Assembly (NCBI RefSeq): GCF_026222555.1
Contig: NZ_CP098511.1
Coordinates: 4,197,501 to 4,261,500 of the forward strand
Length of the DNA: 64,000 nucleotides
Origin: Aquimarina sp. ERC-38
GTDB lineage: Bacteria > Bacteroidota > Bacteroidia > Flavobacteriales > Flavobacteriaceae
Direction of reading: 5' to 3'
Shown here: piece by piece, positions 1-9,509 of the stretch
Layout of the letters: every line of letters starts with the position of its first letter
Position numbering within the stretch: position 1 is the first letter of the stretch
The notes under the pieces: generated by a model
Seen by the model: only the letters and a program-made list of their open reading frames with translations
What the model was told of the DNA's origin: nothing
Databases searched by the model: none
Position numbers and translations under genes: made by a program

Positions 1-2
1 TT

Positions 3-1208
3 ATAGGGCGAACAGATGTTGTAGATAAGCCATTTACGGAGCCTATGGGCATTAATATGGTTACAGAAACCTATAATTGGGCAAAACCCTACCCTTCGGA
101 TGCTGATTTGGCTAATAATGCCATTAATACTTCTTATTATGATTGGATTCGTTCGTATCGGTTAATACCGATTTTAGAACCTGAATTTTCAGGAAATGAT
201 GACCTACAGATTCCTAATGGTAATTTTGAAAATGGTAATTTAAGCGGCTGGACCGGTTGGGGTGGCACTATAAGAAATATAACGAGCACAGAGGCATATG
301 AAGGAAGGTATGCAGGTCATATCAAAGGTGCCGGGGCTCATGAAAAAGAGATTTCCCTAAAAGCAAATACAGCCTATATATTGTCTGCTTATGTAAAAGT
401 AGTTAGTGGAAATATCATATTTGGAATCAAAGAAAACACAGCAAGCGGACAAGCCGCTGCAAGCGTTTCACTTAATAACACGAAGTACCAGAAAGTAGAA
501 TTACGTTTTACTACAGGTTCAGAAACAAGCTTAAAATTCTTTTTATTTGCCGAGCAAACAACAGACGAAGGTTTTGGTGATAATTTTGAAATAGTTAACC
601 TGGGAGTGGACAACCCAAAACCCATAAAGCCGGCAATCTTTATAGAAGAGTTCAGTTTTGTCAACAAACCGGTACTAAATGCCCAGGCAAATCAGCTAAA
701 CCTATCTTATACCTATAAAGCAAATGTAGATCGAGAACTACAAATACATATCTATAATAATGCCGGTGTAGAAGTGTTTACTCAAACGATGAATGCTCTG
801 GAAGGCTATGGTGTGAATGAAGTCAATTTTGATATTGGTAGTAATTTGCCGGCAGACGATTATACAATAGTTGTGGATTTAAGACCTATAGATGGTGCTG
901 ATTCAGAAATTATTGATTCGGATGCTACAAATACTACAATACTGTCCGTAATCGATGTTAATAAAGATACCTTCTCCGTCCAATTATATCCCAATCCAGC
1001 TAGCTCTTTAGTGCACTTTAAAACAAAAAAAGGTACTAGGGTTACTTCTGTAAAAGTGTATGATATACTAGGTAAAAATCAATTAAGCACAAGTATTAAT
1101 AAAAATGAAAAAGCATTAGACATTAGTACTTTAACTAAAGGGGTGTATTTTGTTACTTTCCAAAATGGTAAAGCAAAATCTACTACTATTAAAATACAGG
1201 TAGAATAA
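3..1208 (+). CDS. GH16-like secreted glycosidase, 3' part, T9SS sorting domain
   Basis: The frame is open to the left window edge, so this is the 3' end of a longer gene; the first ATG at 45 is internal. The first ~55 residues look like the end of a GH16 agarase/porphyranase/carrageenase-type catalytic domain: a PMGINMVTETYNW strand, an acidic ELAD-like stretch (DADLANN) and a terminal YYDWIRSYRL strand where GH16 enzymes have YVDWIRVY. A CBM4-like carbohydrate-binding module follows (starts NGNFENGNLSGW), then a beta-rich spacer with a PADDYTIVVDLRP-type strand. The last ~75 residues are a type A T9SS sorting domain (LYPNPASS, VYDILGKN, TKGVYFVTF). The likely role is an exported or surface enzyme acting on marine galactans. 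The catalytic residues lie outside the window, so substrate cannot be judged. GH16 assignment is by motif memory and moderately sure. Confidence 0.75.
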   Translation: MGRTDVVDKPFTEPMGINMVTETYNWAKPYPSDADLANNAINTSYYDWIRSYRLIPILEPEFSGNDDLQIPNGNFENGNLSGWTGWGGTIRNITSTEAYEGRYAGHIKGAGAHEKEISLKANTAYILSAYVKVVSGNIIFGIKENTASGQAAASVSLNNTKYQKVELRFTTGSETSLKFFLFAEQTTDEGFGDNFEIVNLGVDNPKPIKPAIFIEEFSFVNKPVLNAQANQLNLSYTYKANVDRELQIHIYNNAGVEVFTQTMNALEGYGVNEVNFDIGSNLPADDYTIVVDLRPIDGADSEIIDSDATNTTILSVIDVNKDTFSVQLYPNPASSLVHFKTKKGTRVTSVKVYDILGKNQLSTSINKNEKALDISTLTKGVYFVTFQNGKAKSTTIKIQVE

Positions 1209-1431
1209 TAAAAGTAACCAAATAGGCAACTCAAGTTGTATACGTATAAGCAAGAAAGCAGTTAATTCGTTTTTAACAAGATTATTTAAAACGAATTGCT
1301 AAACGAAAATTTGGAAATTCGTATCAGTTGAATAAAAACATTTTACAACACTTTGTGAAAATTTATAAAATTATATTTTACACAGAACATTGGATATAAT
1401 TTCCAAACAAACCAAAATTTGAAAATACGAA

Positions 1432-1984
1432 TTGGATTTAGTAGATAATTATATAAAAATAAAAGAGTTTATTGCTAAGTATTACTGGATTGCTGGAATT
1501 CTATTGCTCATTTGGGCATTTATTTTTGTAATAGAAAAAAAAGAGATTGAGAAAAAGTGATAAATCCAAACATAATATTACAATTGCTTCTATTAAACGA
1601 AGTACTATAAAACCATACGATGATTTTAAATGGACAAAATTTTACGAATCAAATTCTGATTTTCTATATTCCGGATTAAATTTAAACCTGATAGAAAATG
1701 AATTAATCATATGTTCTACTATTATTAATTCTGACAACTACAGTATCTTAACTACTCAGAAATTAATTACAAATCAAAATGGAATTGAGTACTCCGGGAG
1801 TTTAATCAATGCCAAAAATAAAGGATATGGTAATTTTAAAGGATATCAAGATCATTCCTTAACTTTGGGTCATATCGAGCTTAAAGATGGAACCGACTTA
1901 AAATATTTTATCGAAACTGGACGAGCATCTATGGTTATGATTAATGGAATTGGTACGCTAATTAGCATGAAAAGACAAGAATAA
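1432..1984 (+). pseudogene. single-TM hypothetical protein, probable frameshift
   Basis: Two adjacent frames together look like one small membrane protein. The first frame is open from a TTG at 1432 and encodes a short basic N-terminus and one transmembrane helix (YYWIAGILLLIWAFIFVI), then EKKEIEKK and a stop at 1558-1560. The second frame, open from 1547 to 1984, continues without a start codon of its own other than TTG and encodes about 145 residues of soluble beta-rich protein. Removing one A from the run at 1552-1556 joins them as ...EIEKSDKSK.... That arrangement, a TM helix followed by a small extracytoplasmic domain, is common in flavobacterial hypotheticals. It may be a real mutation or a sequencing error in the homopolymer. 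Function unknown. Confidence 0.5.
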
Positions 1985-2097
1985 GAAAACTATCACCAGC
2001 TACATATAATATGATTATAGAACCTAAGTGATCAATTAGATGGTCTTTGTGTATGCATGAAGGCATAATGCTTGTAGAATGAAAAAGTTAACAAGCA

Positions 2098-2388
2098 ATG
2101 CGCAGAAAAATTGAAAAGCAAGGTAACATTTTGCCCTGTTATGATACATATATTTTACGTTGTAACCAATTAAATGAAAATAATTTTAACTTCCATAGCA
2201 TATATACTGTATCTCCTTCCCTCTTTCAAAGAACTAAATACTGGAAAGACAATTTACAAGTATCGGGTTTTCCTGAAAGGAACAAAACAAAAAACTGGAA
2301 CCCTTCCCCTGAATTGGAAAAATTTATAAACCAGCATTCTAAAATTGGATTTATAACAAAAGTAAGAAGAGGAAAATTTCTATTTTAG
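2098..2388 (+). pseudogene. remnant of a GT1 UDP-glycosyltransferase
   Basis: The 96 residues resemble only the inter-domain segment of family 1 (YjiC/sterol-glucosyltransferase-like) enzymes. The region has the VSPSLFQRTKYW strand, LQVSGFPERNKTKNW and PSPELEKFINQHSKIGF, matching the linker that precedes the IGFGS-type strand of the nucleotide-binding lobe. After KIGFIT the frame runs into unrelated VRRGKFLF and stops, where an intact enzyme would continue with the donor-binding motif. No N-terminal lobe is found upstream and no C-terminal lobe downstream, so this is a decayed fragment. Family recognition is from motif memory. Confidence 0.55.
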
Positions 2389-2549
2389 CCAAGTAATAAA
2401 CTAAAATGATATTGCTCATTACCTACCCTACGTTGGTTATACTGAACTTTGTAAAACAACAGACCAAATTAAATCCAACAAATAGTGTAACATTTGACCT
2501 CATTTTGACTCTAATAATAAACGGTTTAAAATATCAAATAAATTAAATT

Positions 2550-4418
2550 ATGAAAAAAACTATCTCTCTATTTTTATTTACTTTGATTAACCTGGTTTCC
2601 ATTGCACAAACAGAGAAGTTAATTGATTCGGAAATCAAGAAGGTAACCGTTTATCAAGAGGGAGCAGAAATTATGCGTCAGGCAAATATCAATTTGCAAA
2701 AAGGGAAAACTACATTAATATTCAAAGGACTATCGTCAAAACTGGATTCAAAAAGTATTCAAGCTAAAGGTGATAACGATTTGATGATAGTTTCTATATC
2801 TCAAAACATTGATTATTTAAATAAAGTAAAGATCTCTTCGGAGATTGAACAACTTGAAAACAAAAAAGTATCTATAAAAGATAGTCTTTCTGCATTAGAT
2901 GGTTTACAGAAAGTATACAGGCAAGAAAAAGAAATGATAATTGCCAATAAAACCATTGGAGGTGATAATGGGGTTAATATAACAGAACTTAAAAATGCAG
3001 CCTCGTTTTTTCGGAGTAGGTTGACGGAAATTGAGAATAAAACGAGAGCATTGGATAAAATCAAATTTACCCTTAAAACGGAATTTGTCGAAATTTCTAA
3101 ACAATTGCTAGAATTAAACGCTACCTCTAATTCACCCACAAGCGAAGTAAAAGTTGTGGTTTTAGCTAAAAAAGCAACAACATATAAAGTTGATTTAGCT
3201 TATGTTGTAAACGATGCAGGTTGGGAACCTAATTATGACTTAAGAATTCCTGATGTTAATCAACCCTTAAACTTATTTTATAAAGCTAAAGTAGTTCAAA
3301 ATACTGACGAAGATTGGAAAAATGTGAAACTAATTCTTTCTACGGGTAACCCAAATATCAGTAATTACAAACCCGAACTGAATACCTATTACTTAACTTT
3401 TAATAATTATTATGAAGAGCCAACAAGACAAATTATTCAAAATAATCAGCCTTTTAAAGGAACTGTTCGTGGTACAATAACAGATGCTGAAACCGGAGAG
3501 CCTTTAGCTGGAGCTACTGTTTCAATAAAAGGAACATCACAAGGAACAGTTGCCGATTTTTACGGAAAGTACCGAATGGATATGCCGTGGAATAAGAATA
3601 AATTAATATTCACATACCTTGGCTTTATAGAACAGGAGCAATACGTGAATTCAGATCAGGTAGATGTTTCCTTGAAACCAGATGAATCATCTTTAGACGA
3701 AGTTGTAGTTATTGGTTACGGTTCGAAGTCAGATGGATTACAAGGTAAAGTTTCAGGTATAAAAGTAATCGAGGAAGAAGAACATATACCTTTGGCTGTT
3801 GAAAAAAGACAAACTTCAACCGAATTTGAAATTGAAATTCCATACTCAATCCCATCCAATAATCAACCTTATGATGTGACAATGGTAGAATATCAGGTAG
3901 CAGCGGATTATCACTATATTGCTGTTCCAAAACTCTCAGACGATGCATACTTGACAGCTAAAATACCTGACTGGACAAAATACGAAATGATTAATGGCAA
4001 GGCTAATTTATTTTTTCAAGGAATTTATCAAGGCGAAACGTATTTGGATTTAAAAGGTTTTGAAGATACCCTAAGTATTTCTGTAGGAAGGGATAGAGAT
4101 ATTTTGATTAGCAGGGAAATTCAAAAAGATTTTTCCAAGAAAAGTATGATTGGTTCTAATGAAAAAGTATTAAAAGCTTGGGAAATTACTATTAAAAACA
4201 CTAAAAATGTTGCCATTGATTTAGTTATCGAAGACCAATTCCCAATTTCTAAAGTTGCAGATATTAAAATCGAACAAATTGAATCCTCCGGAGCGGAACT
4301 AAATGAAGATGACGGAAAATTAACCTGGAAACTAGCATTAAAACCTAAAGAGAAAAAAGTGCTAACTATCAAATACGAAGTTAAATATCCTAAAAACAGA
4401 AACTTAGTTGTAGATTGA
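2550..4418 (+). CDS. MuiA/DUF4139-family protein with carboxypeptidase-like insert
   Basis: This 622-residue exported protein starts with a signal peptide (MKKTISLFLFTLINLVSIAQ). Residues ~30-130 form the DUF4140 N-terminal beta domain plus a coiled coil (repeated K/E-rich heptads at ~95-190). From ~200 the DUF4139 beta domain begins (YKVDLAYVVNDAGWEPNYDLR, then a DEDWKNVKLILSTGNP motif typical of mucoidy-inhibitor MuiA proteins) and it resumes after an insertion, ending with KEKKVLTIKYEVKYP. The insertion at ~300-395 is a carboxypeptidase regulatory-like domain (GTVRGTITDAETGEPLAGATVSIKG) ending in LDEVVVIGYG, the signature that precedes the plug of SusC-type TonB receptors. Function of the family is poorly defined; an envelope role is likely. 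It stands alone, with no operon partners. Confidence 0.85.
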   Translation: MKKTISLFLFTLINLVSIAQTEKLIDSEIKKVTVYQEGAEIMRQANINLQKGKTTLIFKGLSSKLDSKSIQAKGDNDLMIVSISQNIDYLNKVKISSEIEQLENKKVSIKDSLSALDGLQKVYRQEKEMIIANKTIGGDNGVNITELKNAASFFRSRLTEIENKTRALDKIKFTLKTEFVEISKQLLELNATSNSPTSEVKVVVLAKKATTYKVDLAYVVNDAGWEPNYDLRIPDVNQPLNLFYKAKVVQNTDEDWKNVKLILSTGNPNISNYKPELNTYYLTFNNYYEEPTRQIIQNNQPFKGTVRGTITDAETGEPLAGATVSIKGTSQGTVADFYGKYRMDMPWNKNKLIFTYLGFIEQEQYVNSDQVDVSLKPDESSLDEVVVIGYGSKSDGLQGKVSGIKVIEEEEHIPLAVEKRQTSTEFEIEIPYSIPSNNQPYDVTMVEYQVAADYHYIAVPKLSDDAYLTAKIPDWTKYEMINGKANLFFQGIYQGETYLDLKGFEDTLSISVGRDRDILISREIQKDFSKKSMIGSNEKVLKAWEITIKNTKNVAIDLVIEDQFPISKVADIKIEQIESSGAELNEDDGKLTWKLALKPKEKKVLTIKYEVKYPKNRNLVVD

Positions 4419-4701
4419 TATTAGGCGTTAAAAGCGATACTAACTCATAGTGATATGCCCTGCTACTGGGAAAATAAGGCATATTACGCGTAGTTAAACC
4501 GTTGTTTATAATACGAAGAAATAGTTTAAATGGATGGTACAATACTACTATGAGCTCGATAAAGATAATTAAAAATTTTATTATCAACATTTTACATGGG
4601 AATAATAAAAGGAAATAATTTATGTTGATAAACCAAATTCTAATCATGTATAAATAACCCTCTATTTTTTTCCAATCCTTAGCACCAATTATAAAATTAA
4701 A

Positions 4702-5145
4702 ATGAAAATCATAGAAGTACATAAAGATGAGTACACCATTTCAACTGATAATGGCAAGTTAGACATTCCAAGCATTCACAATTTCCTTGCAAACGAAACG
4801 GATTGGGCAAATGGAATACCTATGGATACGCTAAAAACCTCAATTGAAAACTCGTTGAATTTTGGGCTTTATCATAAAAATAAACAAATTGGCTTTGCAA
4901 GGATAATTTCAGACTATTCTACTATTGCCTATTTAGGAGATGTATATGTACTAAAAGAATATAGAGGAAAAGGGTTAAGTAAATGGTTGATAAAAGAAAT
5001 TATTGAGCACCCTAATCTTCAGGGATTAAGACGTTGGATTTTATTAACTAATACTGCAGAATGGCTGTATAAAAAGTTTGGGTTTACAGAAGTTAATAAT
5101 CCGGAATTTTATATGGAAAAGCATAACCCCAATGTTTATAAGTAA
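4702..5145 (+). CDS. GNAT family N-acetyltransferase
   Basis: A 147-residue single-domain GNAT protein. The acetyl-CoA binding loop is seen as VLKEYRGKGLSKWLI (R/Q-x-x-G-x-G/A motif A), preceded by the strand AYLGDVYV and followed by the C-terminal pair LRRWILLTNTAEWLYKKFGF, in which the conserved Tyr of the last helix is present. GNAT enzymes transfer the acetyl group of acetyl-CoA to an amine; the acceptor here cannot be told. The ATG at 4702 gives the usual length. It is monocistronic: about 280 bp without a gene lies upstream and a convergent gene lies downstream. Confidence 0.88.
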   Translation: MKIIEVHKDEYTISTDNGKLDIPSIHNFLANETDWANGIPMDTLKTSIENSLNFGLYHKNKQIGFARIISDYSTIAYLGDVYVLKEYRGKGLSKWLIKEIIEHPNLQGLRRWILLTNTAEWLYKKFGFTEVNNPEFYMEKHNPNVYK

Positions 5146-5221
5146 ACAGGTGAATATTATACTAATAACAAAGTACCGCAACAATATCCTATAACAAACA
5201 GATCCAAAGACATTGTCTAAT

Positions 5222-5274
5222 AAAAAAACCTTTACTAAGATCAAACGAAGTATCTCATTTAATCCCGGTAAAGG
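5222..5274 (-). terminator. possible terminator of the DUF5060 gene
   Basis: Read on the minus strand, a CCTTTAC/GTAAAGG stem (arms 5268-5274 and 5229-5235) is followed by a run of seven T. The loop is long (32 nt), which weakens the call. Confidence 0.3.
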
Positions 5275-5316
5275 CTTTGCTTTTAATTAAATTTTATTTA
5301 ATCCTTAAGTGTATGT

Positions 5317-8028
5317 TTATTCTTTTAAAAATTTAAGGATCTGATCATTGTCAAAAACTAATAAGTACATACTAGATGGTAATTCTGAGATATCAATCGT
5401 ATTATTAGAAGCATCCACAGCTATATCATTAAATATTTTACGACCGTATAAATCGTATACACTTACCTTCGTACTTTTCTTTAAATTATTAATGGTAAGT
5501 ACATTCGCTGCTGGGTTCGGATAAATATTGATTTGATTGCTACCTAAATCAAAATCATTAGTGCTTAATACACAATCTACTAATACTTCATCCGGACCAT
5601 TTCCATTTGGTTTTGTGTATTTTTTATTTAATACAAGCTTATCCATTTCAAAACCATCCTCACGCATGGATACGGAAACCGTATGTACCCCCGGGGTATT
5701 GATATTTAGGAAAATTTGCTGATTAACACCACAGTGATTTTGAGGCGTTCTTTGTTTACTCGCCCAGGTCCATTGGTTTTTATCTTCACACCACTGCATT
5801 CTCTTACCAGACTCCGGCCATTGACCATCTAAACCAACATGAATACCATTATCTTCAGAATTTGTAGAGAAAGCTCGAACCCACACAAAATATTTTCCGG
5901 TAGTTTGGAATTTAACCTTATAGTTCACTATCGTCATCCGCCCGGCATTAGGTGAAAAGTTTTCTCCTTCTACTAATTTATCTCCGTGGTTTCTTCGGGT
6001 ATCTGGTAATATTTCAATATACCCACCAGCACTAGCACTTGCAAAATGGTTAGGATCACCGTCAGGTGTAGGGGTATTCGTAGTACCCTGTTCCATAACA
6101 TACCAGTTTCTCACGCCTGTTTTCTCTAATGAATCAAAGTGTTCTGCTTCAATAGCAACCACACCATTAGACTCTAATGCTACACAACCACCTGCCGGAT
6201 CCGGATCGGGATCAGGATCTATTACATCAGTGGCTTCTTTTTTAATTAAAGCGACCCAATCCTGGTTACCAGGAGCATTAATAGAATTGGTTATTTTTGT
6301 GGAGGCAGAAAGAGCTCCCCCGGTTCTTGGGTTATACCATTGTACTTGCCAGGATCCTCCGGGTAAATTAATGTTGGTTCGTCCACCATTAGGAAGGTAT
6401 ACTACGTAAACTTTATTAGGCTCAGCTAGTACAAAATCATTAGTATTATTGGTTACCCCATCAGATGGAACCATTTTAGGAAGGTATTCCTGTAGGTATT
6501 TATTAAAAAAGTCCAATGCAAATTTTACATCCGTATACTTTGCATCCCTCGTTCTATGGTCTTGATTACTATTATCTGAACCTCCGTAATAGTACTCAGT
6601 TCCTGCTCCTCCGGCTAAAAGAGTACCCCAAAGGATTTCTTGTCTTACCAGTTTAGTTTCTTTTGGGTCCGCACTTACACCAACGTTACCAGGCCCTTGC
6701 TCATCATTTGCTACAATCCACTTTCTACCAGCGTTTCTGGAATTATTAACCCATTTTTTAACCTCTGCATGATTTTTAACTAAATCCACCTGAATTGAAG
6801 GACCGGTTAGCTTAGATTGATTCCCTAAAAATTGAGAATAGATTTTTTGCTGACCGTTAGGTCCGGTATGTAGTACGATATTGTGATCGTAAGGATCAAC
6901 TTCAGCAACGTAATTAATAATATTTTTAACAATATTAGCAGATATGGAAACCTCTTCGGAGATGTTCCAGTTTAAGGCTAAATGATGACCGTATCTTGCA
7001 ATTAATTCTCTGTAATAAAGTTTACGTTGCGTACCATTGGTTCCATTATCAAATACACCCACATTTTCATTTTCTGCAGTTTTAAAGTGTAGATACAATC
7101 CTTTTTTATCAGCATACTCAAAAATACGTTCCCATTGCGCCATCTTGGAAACATCAAACCTGTTTTTATGAACACCTTGATTCCACTGTTTTACGTCATT
7201 AAAACCGTTGTAGGTAGCCATTGGAACTTTTAATAGATGTGGAAATACATTTTGATCATCCCCATGTAAACTAAAGGTTAAAAACGAAAAAGCGTTGGCT
7301 CCTTTGGAGGCTAAATAATTAATAACACCTAGTAATTCGGTTCCTTTTCCGTTTTTCCAAGTATAAGCACCTGCATCGTTTGCATTGTAATCTTTTTGGT
7401 GTGGGTTCCAGTTTTTTCTACGTCCCCCTCTATTTGGTGTATTATCAAAATCTTCGTAGGCCAAGGTATTTTCAGGAGAATCTGCTCCTGCCTTAACGAA
7501 CCATTTTCCATTTGGGTTACCCGGTGTCGTTCCGGAATGCCTTAAATAATGTTCCCCTACATATTGAAGACGTCCGTTAGTGGGTGCTCTAAAGTCCCTA
7601 CCGGTTTTATCAGATTCGGCAATGGTAAATGACCCTTTGTCGCCATCCATAAAACCAGCGCTGGTTCCGGTATTACTTACCGCAACGTTACTTCCTTTTT
7701 TAAAAGCAACAGACCAGTTCCAAACCCCAGTACGATCAGGAGCAAAATTTACTTTCCAGATATTTCCGGAGTTACAACTACTTTCTTCCGGATTTTTACA
7801 ACCGGAATAAAATCCGGGAACTTTATATGATTTATTAGATCCTGCATGGGTAAAAGTAACATCCAGTCGAAAATCAGAAAATGGATTAGGAGTTGCCGTT
7901 TCAGAAGTATTAGGTCCATTAAAGGACAAACTAATTTTATGCCATCGTTTTAATTCTCCCTCTGGGTTTTGGGAAAATAAAAAAGAAGTGCACAAGGTCA
8001 ATAGAAGGAATAGTGTTTGTGTTTTCAT
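5317..8028 (-). CDS. secreted DUF5060 glycoside hydrolase-like protein, T9SS sorted
   Basis: The open frame extends to 8094, but the ATG at 8028 is preferred because it opens a clean signal peptide (MKTQTLFLLLTLCTSFLFSQ); 903 residues result. The mature protein begins with a DUF5060 beta domain (ELKRWHKISLSF, then DRTGVWNWSVAFKKGS). A TIM-barrel-like middle follows (NWNPHQKDYNANDAGAYTW, LYLHFKTAENENVG, HHLALNWNISEEVS, RKWIVANDEQGPGNVGVS), and then a PF12904-like collagen-binding-type beta domain (KVYVVYLPNGG, WYNPRTGGAL). After a DPDPDPDP linker comes a GH115-C/CBM-like module (VVAIEAEHFDS ... MREDGFEMDKLVL) and a type A T9SS sorting domain (INIYPNPAANVLTI). The family is associated with polysaccharide utilisation. 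Substrate is unknown; a role beside the GH16 gene in algal glycan breakdown is inferred. Confidence 0.85.
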   Translation of the reverse strand: MKTQTLFLLLTLCTSFLFSQNPEGELKRWHKISLSFNGPNTSETATPNPFSDFRLDVTFTHAGSNKSYKVPGFYSGCKNPEESSCNSGNIWKVNFAPDRTGVWNWSVAFKKGSNVAVSNTGTSAGFMDGDKGSFTIAESDKTGRDFRAPTNGRLQYVGEHYLRHSGTTPGNPNGKWFVKAGADSPENTLAYEDFDNTPNRGGRRKNWNPHQKDYNANDAGAYTWKNGKGTELLGVINYLASKGANAFSFLTFSLHGDDQNVFPHLLKVPMATYNGFNDVKQWNQGVHKNRFDVSKMAQWERIFEYADKKGLYLHFKTAENENVGVFDNGTNGTQRKLYYRELIARYGHHLALNWNISEEVSISANIVKNIINYVAEVDPYDHNIVLHTGPNGQQKIYSQFLGNQSKLTGPSIQVDLVKNHAEVKKWVNNSRNAGRKWIVANDEQGPGNVGVSADPKETKLVRQEILWGTLLAGGAGTEYYYGGSDNSNQDHRTRDAKYTDVKFALDFFNKYLQEYLPKMVPSDGVTNNTNDFVLAEPNKVYVVYLPNGGRTNINLPGGSWQVQWYNPRTGGALSASTKITNSINAPGNQDWVALIKKEATDVIDPDPDPDPAGGCVALESNGVVAIEAEHFDSLEKTGVRNWYVMEQGTTNTPTPDGDPNHFASASAGGYIEILPDTRRNHGDKLVEGENFSPNAGRMTIVNYKVKFQTTGKYFVWVRAFSTNSEDNGIHVGLDGQWPESGKRMQWCEDKNQWTWASKQRTPQNHCGVNQQIFLNINTPGVHTVSVSMREDGFEMDKLVLNKKYTKPNGNGPDEVLVDCVLSTNDFDLGSNQINIYPNPAANVLTINNLKKSTKVSVYDLYGRKIFNDIAVDASNNTIDISELPSSMYLLVFDNDQILKFLKE

Positions 8029-8670
8029 TTTAGTTAAATTAGTTAAAAAGAATTTTAAGGTAGTTAATAGAATGCTTAAAAACTTTACGGTCAAATTTTA
8101 ATAGTATCAGTTACATACATGTATTAAAACTTCAAAATGTATTTTATATTATCTTAGTTATTGATAATTTCATATTTTATTTAGGGAAAATTTAACAAAT
8201 TATTAGAGTGGTTACAAAAATATGTATTTAAACCCTAAAAAACTAAATAAAAATCATATACACTACCAATTACATAATTAATCGATAAAAAGAAAGAATT
8301 TCTTTATGAAAGTATATTAAAATGTAATATTTTGAACATAAGTAGGTATTTAAGGAGTAATAGCATTTATATGTTACTCATAAATAAAAATACTTTTCTT
8401 GATCAAACTTCTAATTTGTACAGTTGCTTTAAAGCTGAGTAATAACCTGTTGAAAACCAACATTTAGAATTAATCCGGGTACAAATAAAAAGCAATCTAG
8501 GTTTTGTCAAGGCATAAATCCACTAGAAATGCAATAGACAATAATGAATGAATAGATTAAATTCGGATAGATAGAACATAGAATTAAGAAGGAAACTAAA
8601 AAATTTAATGTTTTATACTTACTTCAATTCATTGCAAAGTGATGAGAAGCATATAGATGATATATGTAGA
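8029..8670. other. AT-rich non-coding region upstream of the DUF5060 gene
   Basis: No convincing gene is seen in this ~640 bp. A minus-strand TATTTTTG motif at 8215-8222 fits the Bacteroidota -7 element and could give a leader of ~180 nt for the DUF5060 gene, but no TTG lies at the ideal spacing. The rest is AT-rich, with no coding pattern. Confidence 0.4.
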
Positions 8671-8760
8671 TAAAAACAACGAGCCTTTTAATTTAATTCA
8701 AGGTAGAAAGCTTGTTTGATCTAAAAACGTACTTTGTCCTAAACGTAATTAAAAGGCTCG
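8671..8760 (-). terminator. long-stem terminator of the His/Met heptad lipoprotein gene
   Basis: Perfect 14-bp arms (CGAGCCTTTTAATT at 8680-8693 and its complement at 8747-8760) enclose a 53-nt loop just downstream of the minus-strand gene. On the minus strand the stem is followed by TTGTTTTTA. The long loop is unusual for a simple terminator, but position and T-tract fit. Confidence 0.5.
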
Positions 8761-8789
8761 ATAAATCTTTTATTATAAAAAAGTGTATG

Positions 8790-9278
8790 TTATTCTTCTA
8801 CTGTAACTTTTTCAGCATCTTCCTGCATCATTTTCTTATCTTCTTCAGCAATTTTAGTATGCTCCACTTTTAACGTCTGGTGCTCTTTTTCCATCTTTTC
8901 ATGCTCCGCCTTCATTGCCTCATGTTCTTCTTTTAAAGCTTCCAGAGTGATTTCACCAGAGGTATGCTTAGTTTCCAGTTCAGCATGTTTTGCAAGAAGT
9001 TCCGTATGAGAGTCAATTAACTCCTGATGTTTTGAAAGTATATCACTATGTTGCTTTTCCATAACCAGGTGAAGACTATCATCTTCAATCTCTTTATGCG
9101 CATTAAGCATTTCATCATGATTATCTTTCATCGTATTATGCTCTGCCGTCATGGATTCATGTGCCGTTTCCATAGCTTCATGCGAGGCTACCATTTCTTT
9201 ATGTTCGGCAGTTTCCGCAGGATTTTGTTTACAAGAAAATACTGCTAGTGTTAATAGAAAAATTACAATGTTTTTCAT
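8790..9278 (-). CDS. His/Met heptad coiled-coil lipoprotein
   Basis: The 162-residue protein has a lipoprotein signal peptide ending in LAVFSC, so it is probably anchored to the envelope by Cys16. Nearly the whole mature chain is a long coiled coil. Residues ~26-66 carry consecutive heptads of the form HxxMxxx (HKEMVAS, HEAMETA, HESMTAE, HNTMKDN, HDEMLNA), and the pattern returns near residues 119-146 (HEAMKAE, HEKMEKE, HQTLKVE). His and Met therefore recur every seven residues on one face of the helix. No enzyme domain is visible. It may be a structural periplasmic spacer; metal or haem binding through the His/Met stripe is a guess. Its neighbours give no pathway. Confidence 0.8.
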   Translation of the reverse strand: MKNIVIFLLTLAVFSCKQNPAETAEHKEMVASHEAMETAHESMTAEHNTMKDNHDEMLNAHKEIEDDSLHLVMEKQHSDILSKHQELIDSHTELLAKHAELETKHTSGEITLEALKEEHEAMKAEHEKMEKEHQTLKVEHTKIAEEDKKMMQEDAEKVTVEE

Positions 9279-9468
9279 AAAATTATCTTTTTTTGGTTTT
9301 AACCTATAAAGATATTTAATTCCAAAAAACGCTGATGAATATAGGCTAAGTATGGCAAAACTTTAACTGTCTTAAAGCATTAAGATTAATTTTAAGTAAC
9401 TGATATACAGTATTTTAAATAATTATTAAAGTTATAGGTATCTTAAAAATCACTGCTATACCATATTA

Positions 9469-9476
9469 TATGTTTG
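9469..9476 (+). promoter_or_regulatory. -7 promoter motif before the small secreted Cys protein
   Basis: TATGTTTG matches the Bacteroidota TAnnTTTG -7 element. It overlaps the TTG at 9474, which argues against that upstream start. No TTG stands at the ideal -33 spacing. Confidence 0.45.
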
Positions 9477-9509
9477 GAAATGATTAGTTTTGACCTTTAT
9501 TCATGTAAG

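Noticed and set aside
8029..8094. N-terminal extension of the DUF5060 protein to 8094
   Set aside because: The extension would place a second hydrophobic stretch before a normal signal peptide; the ATG at 8028 is cleaner.
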